From Candidatus Yanofskybacteria bacterium RIFCSPHIGHO2_01_FULL_43_32 (GTDB lineage Bacteria; Patescibacteriota; Minisyncoccia; 2-02-FULL-40-12; GWA2-44-9), in assembly GCA_001794125.1 (NCBI GenBank), contig MGJF01000005.1, forward strand, positions 1-34,065: a stretch of 34,065 bases of DNA, written 5' to 3'. Below, one piece after another: positions 25,912 to 34,065 of this stretch. Each line of letters begins with the position of its first letter. Within the stretch, counting starts at the first letter, position 1. The notes beneath the pieces are model-generated. The model had not been told where the DNA came from, searched no databases, and saw nothing but the letters and a program-made list of their open reading frames with translations. The translations under genes were made by a program, and so were the position numbers.

Positions 25912-26382
25912 CTACGTAATTTTATTACTCACTCCGCAAATTGCAATAGCTAAAGCATCGGCGGCGTCATCGGGCCTGATTTCTTCTTTTATACCCAGTA
26001 TCAATCGAACCATTTTTTGAACCTGATTTTTATCGGCCCTGCCATATCCAGAAAGTGCCTGCTTTATCTGCATGGGGGTAAATTCAAAAATTTCTAAATT
26101 ATGATTGGCGAGAGTCAGCATTATAACTCCGCGCATTTCTCCGACCGGCATGACGGTTTTTTGGTTTTTAAAAAAGAAAAGCTTTTCCACAACCGCGACC
26201 TCAGGTTTGTATTTAGTGATCAGTTTTGAGAGTTCTTTTGCTGTCTTTTTGTAATCAAACAGCTTATCTTTGCCGGTGTTTTTGATTATTCCGAAATCCA
26301 AGGCCTCAAAGCGGTTGCCTTCATTTTTAATGATTCCGAAACCGATTTGTGTAGTGCCCGGGTCTATACCGAGAATGATCAT
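25912..26382 (-). CDS. ruvC: Crossover junction endodeoxyribonuclease RuvC
   Basis: MIILGIDPGTTQIGFGII, VVEKLFFFKNQKTVMPVGEMRGVIML, GRADKNQVQKMV, RPDDAADALAIAIC. Confidence 0.95.
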   Translation of the reverse strand: MIILGIDPGTTQIGFGIIKNEGNRFEALDFGIIKNTGKDKLFDYKKTAKELSKLITKYKPEVAVVEKLFFFKNQKTVMPVGEMRGVIMLTLANHNLEIFEFTPMQIKQALSGYGRADKNQVQKMVRLILGIKEEIRPDDAADALAIAICGVSNKIT

Positions 26383-27392
26383 AACAAGGTTTCTTTTGTG
26401 GGCAAGCCGAGATGTTTTAGTCCGCCCGTGGTTATAATTCTGCCCTTCGGGGTTCTTGAGAGAAAACCCATCTGCATCAGGTATGGCTCATAGACATCTT
26501 CAATCGTTCCTTCCTCTTCCGAGATGGCCGCCGCTATTGATTTTAATCCAACAGGTCCGCCGTCAAACTTTTCAGCAATAGCCAAGAGTATCTTCCTGTC
26601 GGTCTCTTCAAGGCCTTTATGGTCGATTTCCAGCAGCTTGAGACTCTCTGTGGCTAAAGTCTCGTTCACATAATCCTTGTCCTTCATTTGAGCGTAATCT
26701 CGGACCCTTTTTAACAGGCGGTTAGCCACGCGGGGAGTAAATCTGGATGAGGCGGCCACTATTTTTATCGCCGGTTTGTCTATTTTTATATCCAGCAAAT
26801 TGGCGGAACGGCCGATTATTTTTTCAATATCCTCGTCTTTATAGAAATCCAAACGGAAATTTGCTCCGAATCTTGACCGGAAAGGCGCCGAGAGCAGAGA
26901 TATTTTGGTAGTCGCGGCTATCAGGGTGAATCTCGGCAGGTCTATCTGAAGGGTTTTTGCCGAATTACCCTTGCCGATGACGATATCAAGCTTGAAGTTC
27001 TCCATTGCCGGATAGATGACCTCTTCCACCATTTTGTTAAGCCGATGGACCTCGTCTATAAACAAGACATCTCCGTCGTTAAGACCGGTCAAAATTGAAC
27101 CGACATCGCCAGCTTTTTCCAAAGCTGTACCCGAAGTTATCTTTATGCTTGCTCCCAGTTCTTTGGCGATAAGATAGGCAAGAGTGGTTTTTCCCAAGCC
27201 GGACGGGCCGTGCAGAAGAAGATGTTCGATAGGTTCTTTTCTTTTTTTTGCCGCCCCGATTACCACTTTAAGGTTCTCTTTTATCCTGTTTTGGCCGATA
27301 TACTCCTCGAAAGTTTTGGGCCTTAAAGCCTGATCAAGCAATTGGTCTTCAGGAACCGGTTTTGGGGTTATAGAATTGGGCTTGACATTCAT
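26379..27392 (-). CDS. ruvB: Holliday junction DNA helicase RuvB
   Basis: LRPKTFEEYIGQNRIKENLKVVI, LLHGPSGLGKTTLAYLIA, LFIDEVHRLNKMVEEVIYPAMEN. Start set at MNVKPNS (27392); the ORF-track N-terminal extension is not supported. Confidence 0.95.
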   Translation of the reverse strand: MNVKPNSITPKPVPEDQLLDQALRPKTFEEYIGQNRIKENLKVVIGAAKKRKEPIEHLLLHGPSGLGKTTLAYLIAKELGASIKITSGTALEKAGDVGSILTGLNDGDVLFIDEVHRLNKMVEEVIYPAMENFKLDIVIGKGNSAKTLQIDLPRFTLIAATTKISLLSAPFRSRFGANFRLDFYKDEDIEKIIGRSANLLDIKIDKPAIKIVAASSRFTPRVANRLLKRVRDYAQMKDKDYVNETLATESLKLLEIDHKGLEETDRKILLAIAEKFDGGPVGLKSIAAAISEEEGTIEDVYEPYLMQMGFLSRTPKGRIITTGGLKHLGLPTKETLL

Positions 27393-27410
27393 AGTGATTT
27401 GAACTAAAAT
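27382..27410 (+). promoter_or_regulatory. Sigma70-like promoter for the + strand RNA, overlapping the ruvB start codon
   Basis: TTGACA (27382-27387)-N17-TAAAAT (27405-27410). Confidence 0.6.
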
Positions 27411-27416
27411 ATGGGG

Positions 27417-27607
27417 ACTAATCCGCCAGCCGGCGGAAAGGACCTTTATAATCTGTAGGCAATTGGGTCGGAGTATTTTAATACACAGGTCCAATCGGGA
27501 TATTATCTAGTTCGGACAGCTTGGTTTCGACTGGGCTACTCCTCGGAATTATCCTGCCCCGCGTTTTGTAAATTCGGGCATTTGCCTACAGATTATAAGG
27601 GTCCTTT
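27417..27607 (+). ncRNA. Candidate novel structured RNA (four-way junction)
   Basis: 26-bp closing helix 27437-27462/27582-27607 enclosing three hairpins (27462-27495; 27496-27556; 27557-27578); G-U wobbles fit + strand; promoter upstream. Confidence 0.65.
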
Positions 27608-29264
27608 AACCTAAAATTCTCTCTATCTCTTCAATCGAGGTGATTCCGCTCAATAATTTCAAATAAGCATCCTGCAACATGGTCACCATGCCTTCTTTTT
27701 CGGCTAATTCTTTAACGTCGGAAATAGCGGGCGATTTTAAAATAAGCCTCTCCATTTCTTTGCTGATTGAGAATGCTTCGTAAACTCCGATCCTTCCTTT
27801 GTAGCCCAGTTCGTTGCATTCTTTACAGCCTTTTCCCGGAAAATAAATTTTTAACGAGGAGTCCAGTTTGGGCAGTTTAAAGCGGTCTTTTATCGGCGAC
27901 AAGTTTTTTTGTATTTTCTCCAAAGCTTCCGGCTCAATCTTATCCTGTCTTTTGCAATTAAGGCAAAGCTTTCTTATTAATCGTTGAGCCATGGCCATGT
28001 TAATGGCAGGAGCGATTATCTGGGGTTGGATGCCCAAGTCAACGAGCCGGGGGATGGTTCCGGCCGAATCGTTGGTGTGAATGGTAGACAAAACCAGATG
28101 TCCAGTAAGAGCTGCTTGGAGGGCAATGTCGGCCGTTTCCTCGTCTCGTATCTCTCCCACAAGAATTATATCCGGATCCTGTCTGACAATTGCCCTTAAA
28201 CCATTGGCGAAGCCGTAGCCCTTTTTAGTGTCAACCTGGGTCTGAGAGATGCCCTGTACGTGGTATTCAATCGGGTCTTCGATGGTAATTATTTTTGTGC
28301 CGGATGAATTTAAATACTGAACAAAAGAATATAAGCTGGTGGTCTTACCGGAACCGGTAGGGCCGGTAGTAAGAATGGCGCCGGTGGCCCGGTCCAACTG
28401 TTCCTTTACTATTTTCAAAAGATCCTCCCTCATTCCGAGATCTTCAAGTTTTGTCTTGATGGTTCGGGGGTCCAATAAACGCATAACGATAGCTTCTCCG
28501 AATTCGCTGGGGAGAACGGAAACCCTTACCTCAATATCAACGGTCTTTTGCCTGATGGTGAACCTGCCGTCTTGGGGAGAACTGTGAATATTGAGCTTGA
28601 GTTTAGATAATACTTTGATACGGTTCAGAATCTTCTCGTATGAAGATTTTTCCAGAACAGTAACGTCATTCAAAACCCCGTCGAATCTGTAACGGAGACG
28701 GGTTCTTTCAGCTTCCGGTTCAAAGTGAATATCGGAAGCGCCTATTTTAAGAGCTCCGGCAATTAATGTTTCAAGCATCCTGGTGGCCGAAATTTTAGTG
28801 ACTTTGTCTTTCAGGTCCCCGATGTTTTTTATTTCATCCTGTATTTTGTTAAGCTCTTCTTCTTTTATCTCTATCGCTCCGACCTCGAAAAGCTCCTGTG
28901 ACTGGGCGAATTTATACCGGCTTAAGATACCTTCAAGAACAGAAGGGGAAGTAACGACGGGGTTAATAGTAAACCCCTTTGTTTTGAGCGCTTCCATGGT
29001 TTTTTGAGTATTTGAATTTTCCGGGTTGGTGATGGCTACTGTCAGCTTGTTTCCCGATTTGTAGATTATGGCCAAACTTGAGGAGCGAGCGGTATCTTCG
29101 TCTATTGTAACCAAGGCCTCATTATCAATAGGAGCCGACTTTAAATCTGAAAATGGCAGATCAAATTTTTTAGCCAAAGCCACGGAATCTTCTTCGGTTC
29201 TTTTGAGCTGAATTTCAGACAGCTTCTTCTCCAATTCCTCCTCTTTTTTGTTTAGGGTTGGCAT
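27606..29264 (-). CDS. pilB: Type IV pilus assembly / type II secretion ATPase (PilB/GspE)
   Basis: ASDIHFEPEAERTRLRYRFDG, TGPTGSGKTTSLYSFVQYLN, ITIEDPIEYHVQGISQTQV, LVGEIRDEETADIALQAALTGHLVLSTIHTND, CKECNELGYKGRIGVYE. Confidence 0.95.
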   Translation of the reverse strand: MPTLNKKEEELEKKLSEIQLKRTEEDSVALAKKFDLPFSDLKSAPIDNEALVTIDEDTARSSSLAIIYKSGNKLTVAITNPENSNTQKTMEALKTKGFTINPVVTSPSVLEGILSRYKFAQSQELFEVGAIEIKEEELNKIQDEIKNIGDLKDKVTKISATRMLETLIAGALKIGASDIHFEPEAERTRLRYRFDGVLNDVTVLEKSSYEKILNRIKVLSKLKLNIHSSPQDGRFTIRQKTVDIEVRVSVLPSEFGEAIVMRLLDPRTIKTKLEDLGMREDLLKIVKEQLDRATGAILTTGPTGSGKTTSLYSFVQYLNSSGTKIITIEDPIEYHVQGISQTQVDTKKGYGFANGLRAIVRQDPDIILVGEIRDEETADIALQAALTGHLVLSTIHTNDSAGTIPRLVDLGIQPQIIAPAINMAMAQRLIRKLCLNCKRQDKIEPEALEKIQKNLSPIKDRFKLPKLDSSLKIYFPGKGCKECNELGYKGRIGVYEAFSISKEMERLILKSPAISDVKELAEKEGMVTMLQDAYLKLLSGITSIEEIERILG

Positions 29265-29400
29265 ATTGTATGTATTCCCATCTTAACATTTCGTATCTCT
29301 CGATTTATGAACAAGTATGGAGCCAACATAGCGAACCCACTTCTTTTGTAAAGATAAATTTGTGGATAAGGTGCTTATCGCCCTGTCGGTTTCTGCGAGG

Positions 29401-29429
29401 TTGACTTTGTTTCAGGAATCTGATAATAT
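29401..29429 (+). promoter_or_regulatory. Putative nusA promoter
   Basis: TTGACT (29401-29406)-N17-TAATAT (29424-29429). Confidence 0.5.
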
Positions 29430-29505
29430 GGCTGTATAAAGATTGATTACTACTGAATGTCCGCCGATGGCGGTCATTTGTTTAATAATCTCAACAAAAC
29501 TGAAT

Positions 29506-30726
29506 ATGGATACAAAACAATTCGTGTCGGCAATCAAACAAATCTCCGAAGAAAAAGGCATATCGGAAGCAAGCGTTTTGGAAACGATAGAGGCGGCTAT
29601 TGCGGCCGCCTATAAGAGAGACTATGGCAAAAAGGGTCAGATAATCAAAGCTAAGCTTGATACCGAAAGCGGTGATCTTGTTATGACCCAGATTCACTAC
29701 GTTGTCGAAGGCGCTGATGAAGAAGGTTATTTAACCGGAACTTTGCCGACTAAAGTAATGGAAGAAAAACCCGATCCTCAAGATTACGATTCACGCAGGG
29801 AAAGAAGAAAAGAAGAGGATGCCGTTGTCGGAGAAAATGACATAATTAAGATTAAATATAATCCCGAAAAGCACATTTTGCTGGAAGAAGCCAAAAAGAA
29901 AAATAAAAAAATTAAAGTAGGAGATGAAATTACAACTAAACTTGAAACACATACAGATTTTGGCCGCATTGCCGCTCAAACCGCAAAACAGGTGATTATT
30001 CAGCGGCTCCGCGAGGCGGAAAGAGAGGCCATATTTTCCGAATTCAAAGGGAGGGAAGGAGAAATAATCAGCGGTGTTGTTCAGAGAAAAGAAGGCCAGC
30101 TGGTCTTTATCGATCTTGGAAAAACAAACGGCTTGCTGATTCCTGCCGAGCAAATACCGACAGATAATTACAGAATAAGCCAGAGATTCCGGTTTATGAT
30201 CTTAAAGGTTGAAGAAACTCCCCGCGGACCGGTAGTTCTGCTTTCCCGTTCCCATCCCAAACTTGTGTTGGGGTTGTTCAGGGTTGAAGTTCCCGAAATA
30301 GACAGCGGTTCCGTAGAGGTTAAAGCAATTGCCAGAGAAGCAGGTTCCAGAACCAAAATAGCGGTTATGTCCAAAGAAGAAGGGGTAGACCCGATCGGTT
30401 CATTGGTCGGACAGAAAGGGGTTCGCGTTCAGACGGTTATAAACGAATTGTCCGGAGAAAAAATAGATATTATTTTGTGGAGCGAAAAAGCAAAAGATTT
30501 TATATCCAATTCGTTCTCTCCGGCGAAGGTTTCGGATGTTGTAATTATTGATGAACCCAGGCGGCACGCTTTAGTTGAAGTTTCGGATGACCAATTTTCC
30601 CTTGCCATCGGAAAGAGGGGGCAAAATGTCCGTTTGGCGGCCAAACTGACCGGATGGAAGATAGATGTCCGTTCCCCCAAGGAAGATTTAAGCCATAAAG
30701 AAATTGAAGATGAACCACACTCTTAA
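29506..30726 (+). CDS. nusA: Transcription termination/antitermination factor NusA
   Basis: MDTKQFVSAIKQISEEKGISEASVLETIEAAIAAAYKRDYGK, S1 and KH motifs (GSLVGQKGVRVQTVINELSGEKIDIILW; LAIGKRGQNVRLAAKLTGWKIDV). Confidence 0.95.
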   Translation: MDTKQFVSAIKQISEEKGISEASVLETIEAAIAAAYKRDYGKKGQIIKAKLDTESGDLVMTQIHYVVEGADEEGYLTGTLPTKVMEEKPDPQDYDSRRERRKEEDAVVGENDIIKIKYNPEKHILLEEAKKKNKKIKVGDEITTKLETHTDFGRIAAQTAKQVIIQRLREAEREAIFSEFKGREGEIISGVVQRKEGQLVFIDLGKTNGLLIPAEQIPTDNYRISQRFRFMILKVEETPRGPVVLLSRSHPKLVLGLFRVEVPEIDSGSVEVKAIAREAGSRTKIAVMSKEEGVDPIGSLVGQKGVRVQTVINELSGEKIDIILWSEKAKDFISNSFSPAKVSDVVIIDEPRRHALVEVSDDQFSLAIGKRGQNVRLAAKLTGWKIDVRSPKEDLSHKEIEDEPHS

Positions 30727-31990
30727 AAAAATTGACCAAGATCAGGCGGAATTAGTCGTTGAGCTGGCCAAAGACGATCTCAAAGCATACATAGACAGAA
30801 CCGAGTCCGAACTCGGTAGAGATTTGCAATTGGACGGATTCAGAAAAGGAAAAGCTCCGAAAGATTTGTTAAAAAATAATCTTGACGCAAAACAGGTTCT
30901 TGAATCCGCATTAGACCTGGCCATGAAAGACAGTTTGGCCAAGACCATAGAGAAAGAAAAGCTGGACGTTCTGAACGTTTCCGGACTCGAGATTAAAGAA
31001 AACACCCCGGACAAGCTTGTTTATAGAGTTGTACTCACTCTTTTTCCGGAAATTAAGATCCGGGATTTTTCTGAATTCAAAGTAGTCAGACGCGATATTA
31101 AAGTAGATCAGAAAGATATAGACAACACCCTCGAAACGATAAAAACCTCGAGGAGTATATTGCGCGATAAAGAAGGAACGGTTCAAAACGGCGACAGGGT
31201 GGAAGTTGATTTTGAGGTCAGACATAACGGGCAAATGTTGGAAGGCGGAATAAGCAAAAACCACCCCTTAATAATCGGGGGCAAGAATTTCATGCCCGGT
31301 TTTGAGGATAATCTTTTGGAAATGAACAAAGACGAGGAAAAAACTTTTTCGCTGGTCGCCCCGAATGATTATTATGTGAAGAAGATCGCCGGCCAAAAAT
31401 TGGATTTTACCGTAAGGGTTAATAATATCAAGTCAGTGGAACTGCCCAAAATTGACGATGAGTTTGTTAAGAATTTAGGCGGTTTTCAGAATCTGAATCA
31501 GTTGATGGGCAGCATTAAAGAAGGAATAACGGAGGAAAAAAAACTTAAAGAAAAACAAAGAGTCCGTCTGGAAATCATTAATCACATCATAAAAAATTCC
31601 AGCGCGGCAATACCGGAATTTCTCGCAAACCAGCAGTTGGATTCCATGATGAGCAATTTAGACAAGGATTTGCATACCAAAGGAATGGAGTTGGGCCTGT
31701 ATTTAGCGCAGATGGGCAAAACCCAGGATGATTTGAGAAAAGAATGGCGCAACGAAGCGGAAAAACAGGTAAAAATAGTCATGGTCCTGCACAAGATAGC
31801 CAAAGATAACAAAATCTCGGCTTCACGCGAAGAGGTGGATGAGGCCTTGAGCGCCGCTGTCCAGTCAGTGATAATGAAAGGGGAAGCAGATAAGGCAAAT
31901 CTGGATATGGAAAGTCTTCGCGATAATATTTCCAGCCACATTATAAATGAAAAAGTATTCGATTTTTTGGAGAAGACATGCTCTGTTTAA
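30710..31990 (+). CDS. tig: Trigger factor
   Basis: LDGFRKGKAPKDLLKN, VEVDFEVRHNGQMLEGG...IIGGKNFMPGFEDNLLEMNKDEEKTF (FKBP-like PPIase domain). Start at the ATG 30710 rather than TTG 30704. Confidence 0.93.
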   Translation: MNHTLKKIDQDQAELVVELAKDDLKAYIDRTESELGRDLQLDGFRKGKAPKDLLKNNLDAKQVLESALDLAMKDSLAKTIEKEKLDVLNVSGLEIKENTPDKLVYRVVLTLFPEIKIRDFSEFKVVRRDIKVDQKDIDNTLETIKTSRSILRDKEGTVQNGDRVEVDFEVRHNGQMLEGGISKNHPLIIGGKNFMPGFEDNLLEMNKDEEKTFSLVAPNDYYVKKIAGQKLDFTVRVNNIKSVELPKIDDEFVKNLGGFQNLNQLMGSIKEGITEEKKLKEKQRVRLEIINHIIKNSSAAIPEFLANQQLDSMMSNLDKDLHTKGMELGLYLAQMGKTQDDLRKEWRNEAEKQVKIVMVLHKIAKDNKISASREEVDEALSAAVQSVIMKGEADKANLDMESLRDNISSHIINEKVFDFLEKTCSV

Positions 31991-31991
31991 A

Positions 31992-32035
31992 GGTTAAAAC
32001 ACAAAAGCCCCTTACGGGGCTTTTGTGTTTTAACC
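31992..32035 (+). terminator. Intrinsic terminator after tig
   Basis: GGTTAAAACACAAAAGCCCC-TTAC-GGGGCTTTTGTGTTTTAACC, perfect 20-bp arms. Confidence 0.88.
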
Positions 32036-32052
32036 ATAGGTCCGATATCCTC

Positions 32053-32124
32053 TTGCGGCGAATAGTCTCTTTATTATAATAAAGAAGTAAGGGTTACCCC
32101 TTGGGGTAACTTTTAGTGTCGCAA
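32053..32124 (+). other. Possible three-way-junction RNA / 5' leader upstream of the DoxX-like gene
   Basis: TTGCGGC/GTCGCAA closing helix; TCTTTATTA/TAATAAAGA; TAAGGGTTACCCC-TT-GGGGTAACTTTTA with G-U pairs fitting + strand. Confidence 0.45.
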
Positions 32125-32177
32125 AGGAAACGCAACCTTCAGTAACGGTATCTATACTATACACTATTGAAGTCTAA

Positions 32178-32564
32178 TTGTCAAGCATGTTCCAATCCTT
32201 AAGATATTCCAATATAGCCCTCCGTCTTAGCTTAGCTGTCGTATTTTTTTGGTTTGGCATAGACAAATTTTTCCACCCGGAGTATTGGGTCAATGCCTGG
32301 GTTCCTCAATCAATATCTTTGTTTGCGGCAGATTTCAAGATCCGGCCGATAGACATCATTTACGTATCAGGTGTCTTTGAGATTCTTGTCGGAACCAGTT
32401 TGGCAACGAATATTTTTATTGTCCTATTCTCTTCATTAGCCGTTTTGTTTTTGGGCGGCATAATATTTTTCAACGGTTTCAGTGAAATTCTTATAAGAGA
32501 TATAGGATTGATGGGGGCGTTATTGTCTTTAATTTTTTGGCCCCGGCAGAGATACCACCAGTAG
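32178..32564 (+). CDS. DoxX-like membrane protein
   Basis: SLAVVFFWFGIDKFFHPEYWVNAWVPQ..., four TM segments, VSGVFEILVGTSLATN. Confidence 0.7.
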   Translation: MSSMFQSLRYSNIALRLSLAVVFFWFGIDKFFHPEYWVNAWVPQSISLFAADFKIRPIDIIYVSGVFEILVGTSLATNIFIVLFSSLAVLFLGGIIFFNGFSEILIRDIGLMGALLSLIFWPRQRYHQ

Positions 32565-32617
32565 AAAAAACATCTAAATCGTGCTAATATTAATCAACAG
32601 CCAAGAGCTGTTTTTTA

Positions 32618-33805
32618 ATGAAAAATATCTATATGGACAATGCGGCTGCGGCTCCGACAGAATCGAGAGTCCGGAAAGAAGCGGATAGGGGAATGAAAAT
32701 ATGCGGCAACCCTTCTTCTTTTAACGATTCCGGACGAAAGGCCGCCAATGAATTAACCGGGGCGCGCCTGAAAGTAGCCCGGTTTTTAGGCGCCCATCCG
32801 GAGGAGATTATTTTTGCCGGTTCCGGTTCGGAGGCGAATAACCTTGCAATTTTTGGTGTTGCAAAAGTAAACCAAAAATTGCAAATCTTAAATTCTAAGC
32901 CCCATATTATCACCACGAAAATAGAGCATCCCTCTGTGCTTGAGCCGATAAAACAACTGGAGAAAAATGGTTTTGAGGTTACTTATCTTTCAGCAGACAG
33001 GGAAGGGTTTATAGACCCCGAAGAATTTCTAAACGCCTTACGTCCGGAGACTGTTTTGGTTTCTGTTATGTACGCTAATAACGAGATTGGAACGATAGAG
33101 CCGGTAAATAAAATAGGAAAAATAATCGGGTCATTCAGAAAGAAAGGGGCCATGTTCCCGCTTTTCCATGTTGATGCCTGCCAAGCGGCGGGATATTTGA
33201 ATATGAACGTTAACAGTCTTCAGTCCGACCTCCTTACCTTTAACGGCTCAAAAATAGGCGGACCCGGAGGTGTAGGTGTTTTATACTTAAGACGAGGAAC
33301 CGAAATATCCCCCCTTATTTTAGGAGGGGGGCAGGAAAGAGGATTGAGGGCGGGGACTGAGAATCTGCCGGCGATATTGGGCTTGGCTAAGGCGATTGAA
33401 TTGATCGATATCAAAGAATCGGCCAGGCTTATAAAATTGAGAGATTTCTTTATTAACAAAATCAGAGAGATGGATCCCGGTATAAAATTAAACGGTCCGA
33501 CGAGAAAAGACCGGCTTCCGAACAATATAAACATATCTATTCCGGGTTTGGACAGCGAAAATCTTCTTTTGGAGCTTGATAAGCATGGTATCCACGCCGG
33601 CAGCGGTTCGGCCTGCACATCTCGTGCTGTTGAGCCGTCTCATGTATTGAAAGCCATCGGAGCAGACAAAAAGTACTTATTGGGCGCCTTGAGATTCTCA
33701 ATGGGCAAAGAAACGACAAAAAATGATATAGATTATGTATTGAAAATACTCCCGAAGATAATTTCAGACCTGAAGAAGAGGTATAAAATAATTGAAAAAA
33801 CCTGA
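32618..33805 (+). CDS. Cysteine desulfurase (NifS/IscS family)
   Basis: IYMDNAAAAPTESRV, GSGSEANNLAIFGVAK, FHVDACQAAGY, NGSKIGGPGGVGVLYLRRG, GSGSACTSRAVEPSHVLKAIG. Confidence 0.95.
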   Translation: MKNIYMDNAAAAPTESRVRKEADRGMKICGNPSSFNDSGRKAANELTGARLKVARFLGAHPEEIIFAGSGSEANNLAIFGVAKVNQKLQILNSKPHIITTKIEHPSVLEPIKQLEKNGFEVTYLSADREGFIDPEEFLNALRPETVLVSVMYANNEIGTIEPVNKIGKIIGSFRKKGAMFPLFHVDACQAAGYLNMNVNSLQSDLLTFNGSKIGGPGGVGVLYLRRGTEISPLILGGGQERGLRAGTENLPAILGLAKAIELIDIKESARLIKLRDFFINKIREMDPGIKLNGPTRKDRLPNNINISIPGLDSENLLLELDKHGIHAGSGSACTSRAVEPSHVLKAIGADKKYLLGALRFSMGKETTKNDIDYVLKILPKIISDLKKRYKIIEKT

Positions 33806-33832
33806 ATTTATGGTAAAATATCTTCAAGCATT

Positions 33833-33904
33833 GCCCCTATAGCTCAATGGATAGAGCGACACCCTTCGAAGGTGGAGATCTGGGTTCAACTCCTGGTGGG
33901 GGCA
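33833..33904 (+). tRNA. tRNA-Arg(TCG)
   Basis: GCCCCTA...TGGGGGC-A acceptor; D arm GCTCAATGGATAGAGC; anticodon loop CTTCGAA; T loop TTCAACT. No encoded CCA. Confidence 0.9.
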
Positions 33905-33916
33905 TAATAAAGACAT

Positions 33917-33992
33917 GCGCCCGTAGCTCAGTTGGTAGAGCTGCTCCCTCTTAAGGAGAAGGTCGTTGGTTCGAATCCAACCGGGCGCACCA
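33917..33992 (+). tRNA. tRNA-Lys(CTT)
   Basis: GCGCCCG...CGGGCGC-A-CCA; anticodon loop CTCTTAA; T arm GTTGG TTCGAAT CCAAC; CCA encoded. Confidence 0.93.
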
Positions 33993-34065
33993 GTAGTAAC
34001 TTGTTCGGAATTAGAAATATGGAGCGATTTTGCGGAAGCCAAAATCGCGCTTTGATTTTCGCCAA

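Noticed and set aside
27393-27494. N-terminal extension of the RuvB ORF in the ORF track
   Set aside because: Residues upstream of MNVKPNS match no RuvB N-terminus and overlap the structured RNA and its hairpin.
27511-27545. tmRNA-like string TTGGTTTCGACTGGG within the four-way-junction RNA
   Set aside because: Resembles the tmRNA 5' consensus (TGGNTTCGACNGGG), but there is no matching 3' T-arm/acceptor, no tag ORF and too little length. A permuted or fragmentary tmRNA cannot be excluded without a covariance search.
469-31941. Numerous 60-167 aa ORFs antisense or out of frame within cca, dnaN, PBP, nusA, tig, trbL and other genes
   Set aside because: Fully overlapped by genes with clear homology; composition mirrors the sense codons; no independent start/SD or motif support.
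33824-34042. 72-aa minus ORF (GAPGWIRTNDLLLKREQLYQLSYGRM...)
   Set aside because: Antisense translation of tRNA-Lys and tRNA-Arg; a typical false protein.
34024-34048. Hairpin GCGATTTTG-CGGAAGC-CAAAATCGC at the window end
   Set aside because: Probably the terminator after tRNA-Lys, but the T-tract is weak and the context is cut by the window edge, so it was not listed as a feature.
1-34065. CRISPR array or Cas genes
   Set aside because: No regularly spaced direct repeats and no Cas-like ORFs seen.

Overview
The gene content (minimal gene order, short proteins, PrgI/VirB4/VirB6-type cluster) looks like the oriC region of a Patescibacteria/CPR (Parcubacteria-like) chromosome; this assignment is inference. 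The core is the canonical rpmH-rnpA-yidD-yidC-jag (-) | dnaA-dnaN (+) origin region, at about 17.2-21.9 kb. It is flanked by housekeeping genes (cca, uvrD/pcrA, ksgA, lnt-like, PBP1A, tyrS, ruvC, ruvB, pilB/gspE, nusA, tig, cysteine desulfurase) and five tRNAs. Between lnt and jag lies a minimal type IV secretion-like cluster with a TSP3-repeat protein, a secreted Cys/Pro-rich protein, VirB6/TrbL-like, PrgI, split VirB4, a membrane protein and a beta-propeller. Two CDSs missing from the ORF track were recovered: rpmH and a truncated ribbon-helix-helix antitoxin-like gene. The best candidates for undescribed biology are: (1) a compact four-way-junction RNA at about 27417-27607 (+), driven by a TTGACA-N17-TAAAAT promoter that overlaps the ruvB start codon, with G-U wobbles that fit only + strand transcription; (2) a RAYT (REP-associated tyrosine transposase) with a cognate palindrome in three copies, one of them inserted in frame inside ksgA; (3) a ~220-nt rod-like inverted repeat downstream of jag; (4) an opposite-strand orphan gene in the T4SS cluster whose promoter overlaps the prgI promoter and start codon; (5) a small three-way-junction candidate upstream of a DoxX-like gene.
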